Translations under genes and position numbers: made by a program | Shown: positions 38,070 to 49,340 of the stretch, piece after piece | Layout of the letters: each line of letters begins with the position of its first letter | How positions within the stretch are numbered: the stretch's first letter is position 1 | The notes under the pieces: model-generated | Databases searched by the model: none | What the model saw: only the letters and a program-made list of their open reading frames with translations | Told to the model about the DNA's origin: nothing | NCBI GenBank assembly: GCA_015680685.1 | Contig: MNCI01004871.1 | Span: forward strand, 1,321-65,320 | Origin: Gnetum montanum | Lineage: Eukaryota > Streptophyta > Gnetopsida > Gnetales > Gnetaceae | DNA length: 64,000 bases | Reading direction: 5' to 3'

Positions 38070-38956
38070 TTGATATTTAGGAATTTCATGTTGTTGTATA
38101 AGTTGAGAAAGGTTATCAACTAAATAAACTTGTTTAGGAATTTTTTATTTTCTTCTCATAGTGCATAATTCCCTTAAGTATTTGGCATAGAGCAATGTGT
38201 CTTTTACTACTTGTTCTAAAGGAATATGTAAGTATAATTCACTAAACATTTTTTCAAGATGGGCTTTGGTTGTGAAGTTTTCTTGTAATCGTTTAGGGAA
38301 AAGAGGTAAAATTGGATGTCTAGAGTGTAATGGTTTTTCTTTTTCCCTAGTTGGTTGATCTTTCTCAGTGACTACTTGTGGTTCTATTTCCTCTTGTGTC
38401 TCTACCTCTTAGAATCTCACCTTTTTTTTAGGTTCAATTATTTTTCTACTCGTAGTAATGGAATGTAATTGCTCTTTTCCTTTTCTTTGAGATGTAGGAT
38501 TAGGTTTAAGTTGAGATGGTAATTCATTTTTAGTTAAGTCCTAGAATCTTCTCCTAGTTTCACTCATAAATTGTCTACTTTCTTCTATAAAGGAACTGAG
38601 GCCTTAGGTAAGTTTATCCAAGTGTTCATTAGTTGGATTCTTAAATGGCCTAAAAATATTTTGAGGATATTATTGTGGGTGAAATGGTTGTTGAGGAAAG
38701 TTCATTTTTGGTTGGCTCTTAAATTGTTGAAAAGCCTTAGCTAACTTTTGCATTTCCTTGTGACAATAATACAAGGCTGGGCAAGTTGTTTGGTCATATT
38801 GGGGACTTCCACAAATGTTGCATGCTTCACTTTGAATTCCATGAACTTGTTTTTTAATTAATCATGTTAACTCATCGACTTTTCTATTTAATTATTCTGT
38901 TTGTTGAGTCATGCCTTGCATAATGTTGGGTTTTGTCCAACGTTAACTTTGGTCTA

Positions 38957-39705
38957 TGATGAGTCATGAATTTGCTGGTTGTGATATCGCTGTCGTGATA
39001 TTGCAACTGTGATATCGCAGTAGCTGTGATATCGTAGCCGCGATATCATGGTTCTAGTGTGAGCCTATAAAGCTGGCACACTTGGTTTTGATTATTAGTT
39101 CTTAGATTTTATTGTAAGTTTTTAAGTTTAGATTTCTCTCAACCCTTTCCTCCTAGTGCATGCCTGCAGTGTGGTGATTGTAATTGTATGGCATCCTTAT
39201 TCGAGTGTGATGTACTTGGACATGCACATGACTGGAAATAAAGATCGAGATTACTTCATCATTGCAGCATTCACTTAGCTTAATTATTTATTTAATTGTT
39301 ATTTACTGCTTTCTTAGTTAATATCTCTTCACCCTGAACTCCTGTTAAACACGGAATGAGTACAACTTGATTACGAGCATTTAAGTGTGACTACTTGGTA
39401 ACCTAGTAGCATACCTAGGATCTACGCTTGGTAATCCCAGTGATAGTCGTGCACGAAGTCTAAGATGTGTATGGATGATCGAGGAACGGATGCTCATCGC
39501 ACTTAGGTTAGCTTAGATTCTTTCTCACCCTCTCCCTCTTAGCTTAGTTAATATCACTTTCCATTACACTCAGGAGTAGCATTAGTATAGGAACACATCA
39601 TACATCTCATTCTAGACTAAACCATACGTGACAAAGTTAACACTAGTCCAAATGGGAAGATAGCGAATTGTGACCTAAGGATAACTATCTTAATACCACA
39701 ACTAG
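38957..39705 (+). repeat. LTR J: truncated solo LTR of the C family, nested in G
   Basis: Plus orientation: start TGATGAGTCATG, four or five GTGATATCG-type palindromes (38980-39050), TATAAA at 39066-39071, AATAAAGATC at 39237-39246. It matches the C LTR up to CCACAACTAG, about 80 bp short of the expected end, where C's LTR would continue. Left flank GTCTA. No internal region is present. Confidence 0.8.
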
Positions 39706-39790
39706 CCCATAGTATAAGTTGAATTATTAAATGGAGGAGGTACCAAAAGAAAGAGGAATTGGTTGAATTATTAAATTGGTCCTAGGAACT
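39706..39790. repeat. Patchwork of copied short segments at the broken end of J
   Basis: Contains second copies of CCCATAGTATAAGTTGAA (39706; source 39852), TGGAGGAGGTAC (39732; source 39824) and AAAAGAAAGAGGAATTGGT (39744; source 39793), plus GAATTATTAAA twice. This is how templated repair of a double-strand break looks. Confidence 0.7.
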
Positions 39791-40555
39791 ACCAAAAGAA
39801 AGAGGAATTGGTCCTAAAGAAAATGGAGGAGGTACATGATGTGAGGATGATCCCATAGTATAAGTTGAAGCTACTATTGGAGTTACTATCGAACTTGGTA
39901 ATGAGGTTACTATTGGTGGAGTTTGTATATTCAAAGTACTTATTGGTTGGGTGATACCTCCTATTGTGGTTACATAGGTTCACATTAGTGTAGTATTTAG
40001 ATTTTGAGATCCTGTCCCCATAGTTGAACTCATGGTTGATGTTGGAATGTCAAATAGAGGGTTCCTAGTTATGGAAAAATTAGGTTTTATTTTCTCGTTG
40101 GGATTTTGTATTTTTTGAGGAGAAGAATAATCAGATCTTGATCGTATTGGTTGTTCTTGATTTTGATTTTCGTTAACTTTTGTACATTTATAAAGGCTAA
40201 GAGTGCTTCTAGATGGTTGAATTCATGGGGGTTTCTTTGGTTGCTTTGTTAATTTCATGAACATTCTTCATTGACGCATTCATGGGCTACCATTCTTAAA
40301 AATTTACAAATTGATTTAATGGTTGCAGCTTTAATTGCAACTTTTCTAACAGTTTCAGCTAGTGGTACGATAAGAGGAGTTGATTCCTCATATTTTTCTT
40401 TATTTTTATTTTTTATTTTTTTTAAACAAGAAAAAAAAGTAAAAGAAACCATTTCTAAAAAAAATAAAAGAAAAATAAAATGCATAAAGAAACAAATAAA
40501 ATAAAATAAAATTAAAGCTTAATTAACCCTTGATGATGATTAACTCTGTCAACCT

Positions 40556-40572
40556 CCCTGGCAACGATGCCA
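40556..40572 (-). promoter_or_regulatory. Element G: primer-binding site
   Basis: Minus strand TGGCATCGTTGCCAGGG, three bases from the LTR; tRNA-Asp-like with one change relative to TGGCGCCGTTGCC. Confidence 0.82.
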
Positions 40573-40575
40573 AAT

Positions 40576-42251
40576 TGAAGAGCCAAGCAAAATTTGGTGC
40601 TAGATACCTTTAAAAAAAATTTATTTCTTTTTTGTTCTAGAGATTGTCACCTCATCTATGACTGACCTACGAGTCATATCCCGTGAAGGAATAGTTAAAA
40701 AGTCAAAGAAATCATCAAGACAATAAATAGTTAGAATTGAATCTAATTAAATTCCATACTTATGCCTATCACTCATAAGTAAAATTATAAACCTTTATCC
40801 TAACTTCTAATCATAAGTTCAAGAATAAAGATTCATAATTAAATCAAATTAAAATTATAAATAATAATTGAAGATCACAAAGGAGAATTGCCTAAATTGT
40901 AATTTTGCCTTGCTGTCTCCACAATGCAGCAATTTTAATTGTGAATTACAAGAATTACAATAAGGCTCAACAAATCTTCAACAAAAATATCAAGAATAAT
41001 TAATTCCAATGTGATATGGAATTTACTAGTATCAACTCCTCCTTTCCTGTTTTCTCAAAAGAAATGAATTTTCTTTTGATGTGTATGCATAATCGATTTT
41101 TCTCCTTTTTTTTGAGGCCTGATGAATGCTTTATTTATATTGCAACAACATTTAAAGATAAATATTGTAATAATATATGGATAATGCAAACCCAATATCA
41201 ATGTTTTAAATCAATAATACTGCTAATCTTGGCTTTCTAATGTTTTAAATTAATATGGATTCTCAAGGAAGCAACAAAAGAGGCGTATATGATGCTCCAT
41301 GCATTCATCCAAGAAGAAGGTTTAATTTGAGCTAATGGAGAATTCAGTAGAAAAGCACGCATAATAGCATTAGTTAGCATATGCTTTACTTGATTCCCTT
41401 ATCATTTGTGAAATTTTCTGCCATAGCCTTTGTTGGTGCCTTATCCTCATCAATCTCCACCACGCCATTGCATGTACCGATATTTAAAAATAAATATTTT
41501 AATAATAAATGGATACAGAAGAATTTGATACCAATCCATTATTTTTGGTGTAGGTGCCAAAGCTAGTATTCTTATTATCATGAATTTCCCAGAAACGATG
41601 GGAGAGATGTTGCAAAACTGAAGATAACTTAAACAGCTTGCAACTAGCAAAATTCCAGAAACATCATCATTGTCATTGTTATCCGACGACGGTGATGATG
41701 ATAGTCGCAGGTTCAAATCTGGTAGCAACCACCTTCATTTTTCTCAATTCTTGAATTGCCACCGCGGTCACAAAGAACCACCTTCCCTGTCACTGTGTAA
41801 ACTATATTATAGTATAATTTATATGAGATATATATAATCTTATTATATAATATTTATGTATAAGGAATATATAGTTTATATATAACATATATATATAGGT
41901 AAGATATATATAATATTTAGGAATATATCATATTCACCTATAATAATATATAATTACGTAATATTTAAATATATAAAGTTATATTTATGAATATATAATG
42001 AATACATGTAATTATAATCTCATTATATATAATAATACAGTGTACTAATTAAACTAAAATTAAAATAAACTAAACCACACCAATTAACTAATCATAAAAT
42101 AATAATAAACTAATATTTACAACTTACATAAACAAATAAAATAATCATTAATTAAATAATTAACTTTATGAAATATAGAATGAAATTAATTAAAATGCAT
42201 AAGTTTGACAAAAATACTTATTAAAATTGAACAAATTTTTTGGGTTCAACA
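40576..42251 (-). repeat. Element G: 5' LTR
   Basis: 1676 bp; aligns with 31323-32754 throughout (for example ATTTGGTGCTAGATACCTT and GATGCTCCATGCATTCATCC). It has an extra block of about 85 bp near 41360-41445 and a longer AT-rich stretch at 41810-42000. Flanked by AGTGC at 42252. Confidence 0.9.
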
Positions 42252-42256
42252 AGTGC

Positions 42257-43380
42257 AAATTACAAAAGTTACGCAAGTGAGTTCTCCCCAAAGTAGGTTC
42301 CTACCTATCATGCCATTGCGTAACCACATCTTAAAATGTTCGTAGGCACTAGAAGGGTTAAATGCAATCTACACTGGTGCAAGAAAACACACACATGTTA
42401 AATACCACCATGATGAAGTATGAATTCTATGCCACACAAGACACAAGTGAGAAATACTCGGATAGTGGGGTGAGATGAATCATAGAAGGGATTGCAGAGA
42501 TCAGGATGTAAGGTAATCTACCATGGGCATAATGAATCCTGGTTGTGGGGCATGATTAAGGTATCATTAACCTTTCACTCCAAAATCAAGATAAAGTCCA
42601 TGCCTCTGATCAATGACATTGCATTGTTTCATCCAATGATAGACAACCATAAGAGCATCATGACAGCAAGGCAGACAATCACTTGACATTTTGTCCAAGG
42701 GAAGAGTGATTTAAATTTCTCTGCGGCACGTTTTTTTATCTTTTCTTTGTTATTTTTCTTCTTTCTTTTCTTCTTCTTTTTTTTTCTTCGTCTGGCTGCT
42801 TTGGCACTTTGTCATTTCCAACGGTGATCCGAAGAAGCCACCAACCTTCAGGCATGGATGCATGTCTTTCCAGTGGGACCCTTCAAAACAACATTGAGTT
42901 TCTTTATTGAGTGCCTTTATTACTCTTACTTCCATTTTTCGTTAGATCTACAAGGACCTTAGTACAACCAAGTTGCATGATAGCATAGACAAATGTCACC
43001 ACAGAGAATCCATAAGTCCCCTTGATGTCACACCCTGGCCATTTCCTCTTAGTCTGTCATTTTTCGCTCTGGGATTAATGAGTACAAAGTTACTTTAAGT
43101 TTTAATGATGACAAGAATAGCATCATACCCAGAGTAGAACCTCTTATTAATAGAATGGGAGAATGGATGTTATGGGCTCACTGTCCAAATAATTTGTCAC
43201 CTGTGACTTGATAGCATAGAACAACACCTCAACCAATAAGTCACATGAGTATTTTATTCATAGATGAGATTATCCTCAAAAAGATAAAATGATAAACTAA
43301 AAGATGAAAAATTAGAAAATAAAAATTAGAAAACAAAAAATTGTAAAACCAAAGAAAAGGAAAAACATTTACTAATTCTG
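42257..43380 (-). other. Element C: non-coding tail right of G
   Basis: Shares GTTACGCAAGTGAGTTCTCC-type and ATGGATGTTATGGGCTCACTG-type blocks with the tails of B (14590, 15490) and D (50500, 49680). No pol domain lies between the gag end and this tail, so C lacks RT and IN as A and D do. Confidence 0.5.
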
Positions 43381-43384
43381 CTTA

Positions 43385-45083
43385 TTAGAATCGGAGGTAT
43401 CCCCCATAATTAAACCTTGGATCATGGCGAGAATTAATAAATGAAAAGTTTCGATCCATGTATGTTGGAAATATTGGGGTCCGATCATATCCAAACCACT
43501 GGGTGTCTTTTGATGTGGTGGCAAGAATGTACCCAAATTGAGGTTCACATACTTGATTAAAGTAGACATAGTGGGGTAGGTTATAAGATGTGGTCATGTG
43601 ATAAGAAGCTAACCCACTATGGCACCTGTGACCATAAGATGGTATGCAAGGATTGATATGTCTCCCTACATGGTTATATCCATTGGGGTGCATGGTTGTT
43701 GGATCATCAATTATTGGCCCTGATAAGGTAACAAGACGCGTTGAGTTCAAAGATGAAGGTGCATCACATTGCTGGGCTTGTGCTGAGTTGGAGGATGCAG
43801 TGGTTTCAGAACTATGCTATCTCTTTCTATGGTCATGCCTAAAGAAAGGATGCTTTTGACGTTGTGGAGGACTTCCACTGCTATTGACAGTAGAAGCACA
43901 AGTAATGTTTGTGTGTTGGTGTTGTGGTGCAAAACCTTCTAGTACAACTAGTGGCAATTTAGAAGGAGGTGAAGGATGAGAATATTGAGGGCAAGGAGAA
44001 GTGTAAGGAACATGAGGTGGTGATTCTGTGGGAGAGGATATGGGTTGATGGTATTCAAGAGAATGATAACGATGAGGTGAAATAAGGGATGTCGATCTAG
44101 TTGGAGAAATAGGGTGTTGAACATGATAAGCACTTAGTGTTGGGGCATACGAAGGTTGAGGCCAGTTTGGCGATGGTTTCCCCCACAATTGGGGATTGCC
44201 ATTGTGGCTGAACACAGTACTTCTGTATGAAATTTGGATGTAGCATTCTCCCCCAATGCTCATGTAGATGTGACAAGATTGGGCATTGGTGTTTGGGGGT
44301 GATCGTATAGGAAAGCATCGCATTGATACTTCCGATTTGTAGTTGGATCCCCATCCTTATTTCCTTCAGCCTTTCTTTCTGGTCGTTGATTGGTGTTCTA
44401 TCCTGTTTCTTAGTTTGGCACCCTCTGTTTGTTCTGGGTGTCAAAGTGATTGTGTGTGGTTTTACCTCTGATAATATTTGCATATTCTCCACATTTTCCA
44501 TGTACCCACCCCGTCATCTTATTGATCTTTGCCTCAATTTCATCTAGCGATTTTAGTATTGGCAAAGATGGGAATGGTTCCACCTCCTCAAGGTGAGTTG
44601 ATTTCTCTTATTCATGATTATGGACTTTTGTTACTTTAAGAGTTTGGTCTTGTTGAGATCTTTCAACATTCTCCCATTTGGCTATTTATTCCTCTTATTT
44701 TACTACCCACTTAATAAGCTCTTGGAATTGATGGATTTGTAGTTCATACAATTGCCTTGGGACATACATCCATAGGGTTTGCCTTGTTTCATTATGGAGC
44801 CCATCCATGATGTGATACATTAGCCTTTTCTCAGAGAACCCATGGCTTGGGCAGTTATTTAATAGTGAGTAATATCTTTCTAGGGCCATGTCCAAGGGCT
44901 CATGTTGCCCTTGTTCCCACTCTTGGATTTGTCTCCTCAAGGTTGACACTCTTACATAGGTTTGATATCTTTCATTGAAGAGTTCTACCATTGTCAGCCA
45001 ATGATAAATTGATTTTAGCTTCAAAGACTTGTACCATACTTTTGCTTGGCCAACGAGTGTTATAGAAAGAGCTTAAGTCTTTG
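43385..45083 (-). pseudogene. gag: Element C: gag pseudogene (C-terminal two thirds)
   Basis: From the D insertion point leftwards: SIYHWLTMVELFNERYQTYVRVSTLRRQIQEWEQGQ (44880-45020), CPSHGFSEKRLMYHIMDGLHNETRQTLWMY, as in the gag cores of A and B. Then an acidic linker and a Pro/His/Ser/Tyr-rich tail (43385-44320). The N-terminal half must continue right of D and E. Stops but long open stretches (109, 134, 121 codons). Confidence 0.75.
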
Positions 45084-45093
45084 CCACCTGATG

Positions 45094-45226
45094 AGATGCG
45101 ATATCGCATGGGCCGCAATATCACGTACGCGATATCGCGGCCGTCGCGATATCGCATCCCATGCGATATCGCGTACGCCATATCGCGTCATCCCCTGTGA
45201 TATCGCGTATGCGATATTGCGGTCTG
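45094..45226 (+). repeat. U3 palindrome cluster (GCGATATCGC type)
   Basis: Eight copies of a GCGATATCGC-like palindrome in 133 bp, several perfect (TGCGATATCGCA, CGCGATATCGCG), joined by short linkers such as GTAC or GGCC. It ends about 10 bp before the TATA box. Fewer, more decayed copies sit at the same place in the LTRs of A, B, C and J. Confidence 0.9.
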
Positions 45227-45236
45227 CCGCCAAAAC

Positions 45237-45244
45237 TATAAATA
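45237..45244 (+). promoter_or_regulatory. TATA box of element D LTR
   Basis: TATAAATA in the context ACTATAAATAAGAGG, kept in A (5166-5159), B (22915-22908) and C (27473-27466). Transcription start, and so the R border, expected about 45268. Confidence 0.75.
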
Positions 45245-46030
45245 AGAGGTGGCACTTCCTTTATTTCTCATCCTAGGCTAGAAGTAGCGAAGCTGTGGTA
45301 GTTTGATCACTCCAGAGATAGAATAGTTTCCATGTGCTCGCAGTAGGAGTCCCCAAGTGAACAGATCTTTATTCAAGCAGCTTTGTACCTGAACGAAAGT
45401 TGTGTACGGCAATAAAGATGAGCTTTGTGGAGAAACCTTGCAGTGCATGGAATAGGTTTATTACATGTTATTTATTGTTTTCCTAGTAACGTGGCATGAG
45501 TACGACTTGGTTACGAACATTGACAAATGTGTACGGCTAACCAAGGAATCGACTACTCATTGCGATTAGATTCTCTCACCCTTATCTCCTAGAACGTGGG
45601 ATGAGTACGACTTGATTACGAGCATCTACGGATGTGCACGGCTAGTCAAGGAATCGGCTGCTCATCACACTTAGGCTAGTTAGGTGCCTCAGTGCAACCA
45701 CTTCAAGCATGTGCGTTACATGTGGTGATCCCAGTAACGATTAGCATTTGGTAGCCATAGTTGCATAGTTTAGGGTGTGTACGGTAAGTGGGAACGGATG
45801 CTGACGCTAGTTAATTTAGACTTAGAGTTAGTTAGTTTCTCAACCCTTCACCCTTTAGCATAGGAGATAAAACCAGAAAAGACCAAAAAAATCATATACC
45901 TCGGACTTACTTAACCATACACCATGACAACAACAAGTAAGTTTGGGAAGACAACGAATGATTAACCCCAAGTGTTCCATGGGGCATTTAGGCATTTAGN
46001 TATAACGGTGAAATTAGCACACCGATAAAC

Positions 46031-47940
46031 ATGCCTTCTTCTCATAAGAGCAACTCACCACCTAAGGATCATACATGAGACAATCGGCAAGATAAAAAAC
46101 ATAACCAAAATCAGCCAAGTCCTAAACAATATAGGATGACATATACTCATCCCGATGAGTATATTCCTAATTTTACTTTTGTTCTCCATCAGGATGAACA
46201 ACTGCGGTGGAGAGACTTGCAAGGTAACATCGTGTTACCCCTAAATCGAGCAATCTCTCGCATGCTTTTCCGTGCCTTAGCACAGATTAGCATGCAAGAT
46301 CATTTTACGGAATACGTTGCAGAAGATTTTGACATGAGGGATTATTATCCCACAGATGCCCAACGTATAAGGGACTTAAGGCAGGAGAGCCAACATACAT
46401 GGTCGAAGGGCAAGGCCCCGCACGTCCTTAGCGAAATAGGAGGTGAGGAACCCTTTATCACTGGTTCTTTAGCAAAGGATGTTCCCCCTCCTGACGATGG
46501 TGAGGAGGTTGAGTATCAGAACCTACAATCAACAATACATATCCCTAGTTCTGATGCCCGTGAACACCAATTGTTCACAGAAGGAACAACCACTCATGCT
46601 AAGGACGACACTTTGATCGTCACAACGATCGGGGCCATAGCAGCCGAAGAGAAGGCAAGAAGCATCGTCATGTCGATGGTTCCCCTTCTTCTTCTCCTTC
46701 TTCACATCATTCATCCTCTCCTTCCACATTTGGGTGCAGCCACCATGAACATAAAGGTGAGGATAAAAGTAAGAAAGAAGAAAGACCTCGACGGGAAAGT
46801 CGAGAGAGAGGACAAATGCAAGGACGTAGGGAGAGTAGGGAACAATGCAGACATCACAGGCGTCATGGAAGAGACGATCATGATGAGCCCCTACTCGTAA
46901 CCTGAAGTATGCTTGACATAACGGAGGCAGTTAGGATTCCCACAAGGCATTTAAAGGATAGCCAGATCAAGCGTTTAGACATGAATAATATCCCATGGTT
47001 TGAGGGGTGATATAATGCAGATCCGCAAAATCATTTACAGGCATTCCACGATGCATGTGCCTTGCAGAATATAGAAAATGAGTGGCAAAAACTTAAGCTG
47101 TTCCCAAGGACACTCACCAAAGAAGCAGAGAGCTGGTATCGGTCCTTAGAATCGGAAACCATCAGGAGGTGGGGTACGATGCTAGAACTATTCAATGAAA
47201 AGTATCAAACGTACTCCAGAGTGTCCAATTTGCGTAAGTAGATCCAAGGCTGGAAGCAAGGTACATATGAACCGTTGGATGTTGCCATGGCCCACTACTA
47301 CACATTGTTACATCGTTGCCTGGGCGATGGGTACGCTCAGCGGGATCAACTTCGCCACATCGTGGATGGGCTAAGGAATGAAACTAGAAGAACCCTTGGG
47401 ACTTACGCCCAAGGGAGACTCTCACAACTTAGAGCCCATGAAGTACATAGCTTGTTGGAGCAAGTAGCAAATGAAGAGGATCAGCTACGAAAAAGGGAAA
47501 GTGCAAAAGAGTATAATCGTGATCCCTCCCTTCGAAAGAAGGGAGTGAAATTCTATGATGAAGAGGATGAGTCACCAATCGAAGAATTGATGAACCGGAA
47601 AACCTTGCCGATCAAACAATTAACAATAGAATTAGTGGCTGAGGTAGACAATGTATGGAGTTCCTTAGACTCTAAGATTGAAACAGTCTTGAAAATTGTA
47701 GAAGAGTCTAAGGTTGAACAAAGTAGTGACAAAGGTAAGAAAAAGTGGAGAGATTTAGGCCCTGTACATAACAAGGGTAAGGGAAAAATCACTAACTCCG
47801 ATGTGACTGAGGATTCTGATTCAGACGATGACAGTGGATGTGAGATCTACCAGTATGACCATCCTAAGGGATGTTGCCCCATTATCTCACATCTACAGGA
47901 GTCTGGGGTGTATGCACTTAATCCAAGACTCAACCAATAG
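46031..47940 (+). pseudogene. gag: Element D: gag pseudogene
   Basis: ATG 46031 (MPSSHKS). TGA at 46076-46078 replaces an Arg codon, then the frame is open to 46900. A one-base loss in the Arg/His/Ser-rich stretch (about 46605) shifts it; the true frame resumes at 46909 (MLDITEAVRIPTRH) after a TGA that is TGG in B. Core blocks: DMNNIP-x-FEG-stop-YNADPQNHLQAFHDACALQNIENEW, LFPRTLTKEAESWY, YQTYSRVSNLRK-stop-IQGW. The long open part 47275-47940 ends with an acidic D-S-D-D run and C-x2-(Y)-x3-H-x3-C, second Cys changed to Tyr. Confidence 0.87.
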
Positions 47941-48600
47941 CAAACACCCCGTAGGTTACCTTATCCACAAGGTAACCCAAGGCAATTCCACCAACCCTTA
48001 ATGTATTATCCAAGTGGAACTTCACCATAGCCCATTGGACAACATCAACAGTGGCAATACCCATAGTCATGGGGGATGCCATCGCCAACACAACAGTACC
48101 CTTACCGGCAGCCTGATCCATATGGTTATTATGTGCAGTAGCCAATTTCTCCAAGTGACTCTATGGATCACACAACCCCCAACTGTCACTACCAAGCTCA
48201 GGAGTACTTCAGAAGGACTGCTTCTCCTCTGGGGGACACTCCATACCCACACCATCCTCCTAATCCATCCGTACCTCTTCCACCACAAGTAGTTCCCATA
48301 ACACCTCCTGCTCCAACAATGCAAGGGGAACTTCCTCCTCAACCGTAGCAACATCACGTTGCGAGAGCTGTAAATATCCAACCTGCTGCTGGTTCTGACA
48401 ACTGTAAAAAGAGAAGACCTTACTTCAGAACCAAAAGCCTAGATAAACTCTCGCAACAACAAGTAGTTGAGGCCATGTACACTCCTCCACCATCTAACAC
48501 TTCGAAGCACCCTTCCGTCTATGGTTATGTTAACGCATACCGTAACCGACTAGATTAAGGTAGGCCACCTTCCCAAGAAACTAACTAACCCTGGGAGTCT
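47941..48600 (+). pseudogene. Element D: Pro/Gln/Tyr-rich Gag-PR spacer
   Basis: Low-complexity segment (QYPYRQPDPYGYY, PYPHHPPNPSVPLPP, PAPTMQGELPPQP) between nucleocapsid and protease, also in A, B and C. It has several stops. Function in the particle unknown. Confidence 0.6.
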
Positions 48601-48619
48601 CTTAATCTATTTATAGATC

Positions 48620-49066
48620 GCTAGAAATGAACCACATAGGGCTCTTCTTGACTCAGGTTCCAGAGTCAACTTAATTTCATGAGAGATGTATCACGCCTGG
48701 AACCTACCCCAACTTAAGAAGAGCAACATCCAACTAGAACTGGCAAACCAGTCCATCATCATTCCCTTGGGATTGGTGGAGGACGTCATTACCACTGTGT
48801 GTGGTTGGTCTTACCTAGTTGATTTCCCGGTGATCGAAGTTAACAACAACGAAGGGGACTTCCTGATTATAATGGGAAGGGCATGGCTAAGCATAGTAGA
48901 TGCATGCCTTAGGATCCACGATCTTTCCTTGGGAATTTCAAAGATAAACATATGTGGAAAGATCAAGAAGAGGAAAGTTCCATGCATCACATATAGTGAT
49001 TCATCGAGTGATGACATGGAGGAAATGGCTCCATGTAACAGGTGTGCCCACGAAACTTTGAACTAA
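48620..49066 (+). pseudogene. Element D: aspartic protease remnant
   Basis: RALLDSGSRVNLIS with intact D-S-G (about 48640-48680), then one TGA, then 126 open codons MYHAWNLPQLKKSNIQLELANQS ... GLVEDVITTVCGWSYL ... FLIIMGRAWLSIVDA. The remaining open stretch includes the linker VPCITYSDSSSDDMEE, CNRCAHE. Confidence 0.75.
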
Positions 49067-49340
49067 AGATGCCTGTATGTAGCAACCACACAAGAAGTAG
49101 TAGACACCCCATGGTTGACAGCTACTAGAAGGAGCAGACAAATATGCATGGAACAAACTGAGGAAACCCATGCCCATAACTAAGGCATAGACACATTGAA
49201 ATATGAGCGTCGCCAACTTCCACCCCTCAATCTAAAATCATCAATTGGGAAAAGTTGGGAACTTCTTAGAAATTCAAAAAGGCGCTCATTATTTTGGATC
49301 TCTCCCTTACAACTCAGTCATGGGGGAGATGGCCACCTAT
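49067..49340 (+). pseudogene. Element D: PR-RT linker remnant and pol deletion junction
   Basis: Follows A's 1333-956 segment up to a ...GCGCTC near 49290 (A: ...GTGCTC) and continues at once with ATTATTTTGGATCTCTCCC, the start of the tail (A: ATTATTTCAAATCTCCCCC). D therefore lacks about 75 bp that A still has between these points. Confidence 0.6.

Larger units (their letters stand above)
38100..40550 (-). pseudogene. gag: Element G: gag pseudogene (split by J)
   Basis: Reading in the PR frame upstream of 38069 gives a charged stretch with IPKQVYLVDNLSQLIQQHEIPKYQ-like spacer, a KKKVRF block and a Cys cluster CNICGSPQYDQTTCP (about 38780-38823) where a nucleocapsid zinc knuckle is expected. 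Right of J, SSSHHVPPPFSLGPIPL and an acidic/hydrophobic start region are seen. The N-terminal capsid part is poorly conserved and I cannot fix the start codon. Confidence 0.6.
31323..42251 (-). mobile_element. Element G: Athila-like LTR retrotransposon, complete, nested in C
   Basis: 10.9 kb, LTRs 31323-32754 and 40576-42251, PBS 40556-40572, target duplication AGTGC on both sides (31318-31322, 42252-42256). The minus-strand order is gag, PR (DLGASINIIP, the Athila-type loop), RT, RNase H, IN. PR to RNase H share one reading frame from 38069 to 35967, broken only by nonsense codons; a frameshift then separates IN. A truncated LTR (J) sits in the gag region. Confidence 0.93.
26726..45088 (-). 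mobile_element. Element C: gag-only relative of A/B with sense accessory ORF (partial; interrupted by G and D)
   Basis: Parts in element order (minus): gag 45083-43385, tail 43380-42257, [G insertion], accessory ORF 30572-27775, PPT 27595-27586, 3' LTR 27585-26726. The upstream gag half, PBS and 5' LTR are missing because D (and E inside D) sit at 45089; they should reappear right of the window. No RT, RNase H or IN was found. Base run left of the LTR is GTGGA (26721-26725), the expected target duplication. Confidence 0.75.
45089..45999 (+). repeat. Element D: 5' LTR (end missing at an N)
   Basis: Start TGATGAGATGCG. U3 with a dense palindrome cluster (45094-45226), TATAAATA at 45237-45244, R hairpin ATCTTTATT/AATAAAGAT (45365-45373, 45411-45419). 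The sequence follows A's LTR until about 45998, then an N at 46000 joins straight to the gag leader: the last 80-100 LTR bases and the PBS are absent. This looks like an assembly lesion or a deletion. Confidence 0.85.

Noticed and set aside
45094-45226. Regularly repeated palindromes as a CRISPR-like array
   Set aside because: Plant nuclear context; spacers are short and irregular, and the cluster sits in the U3 part of an LTR.
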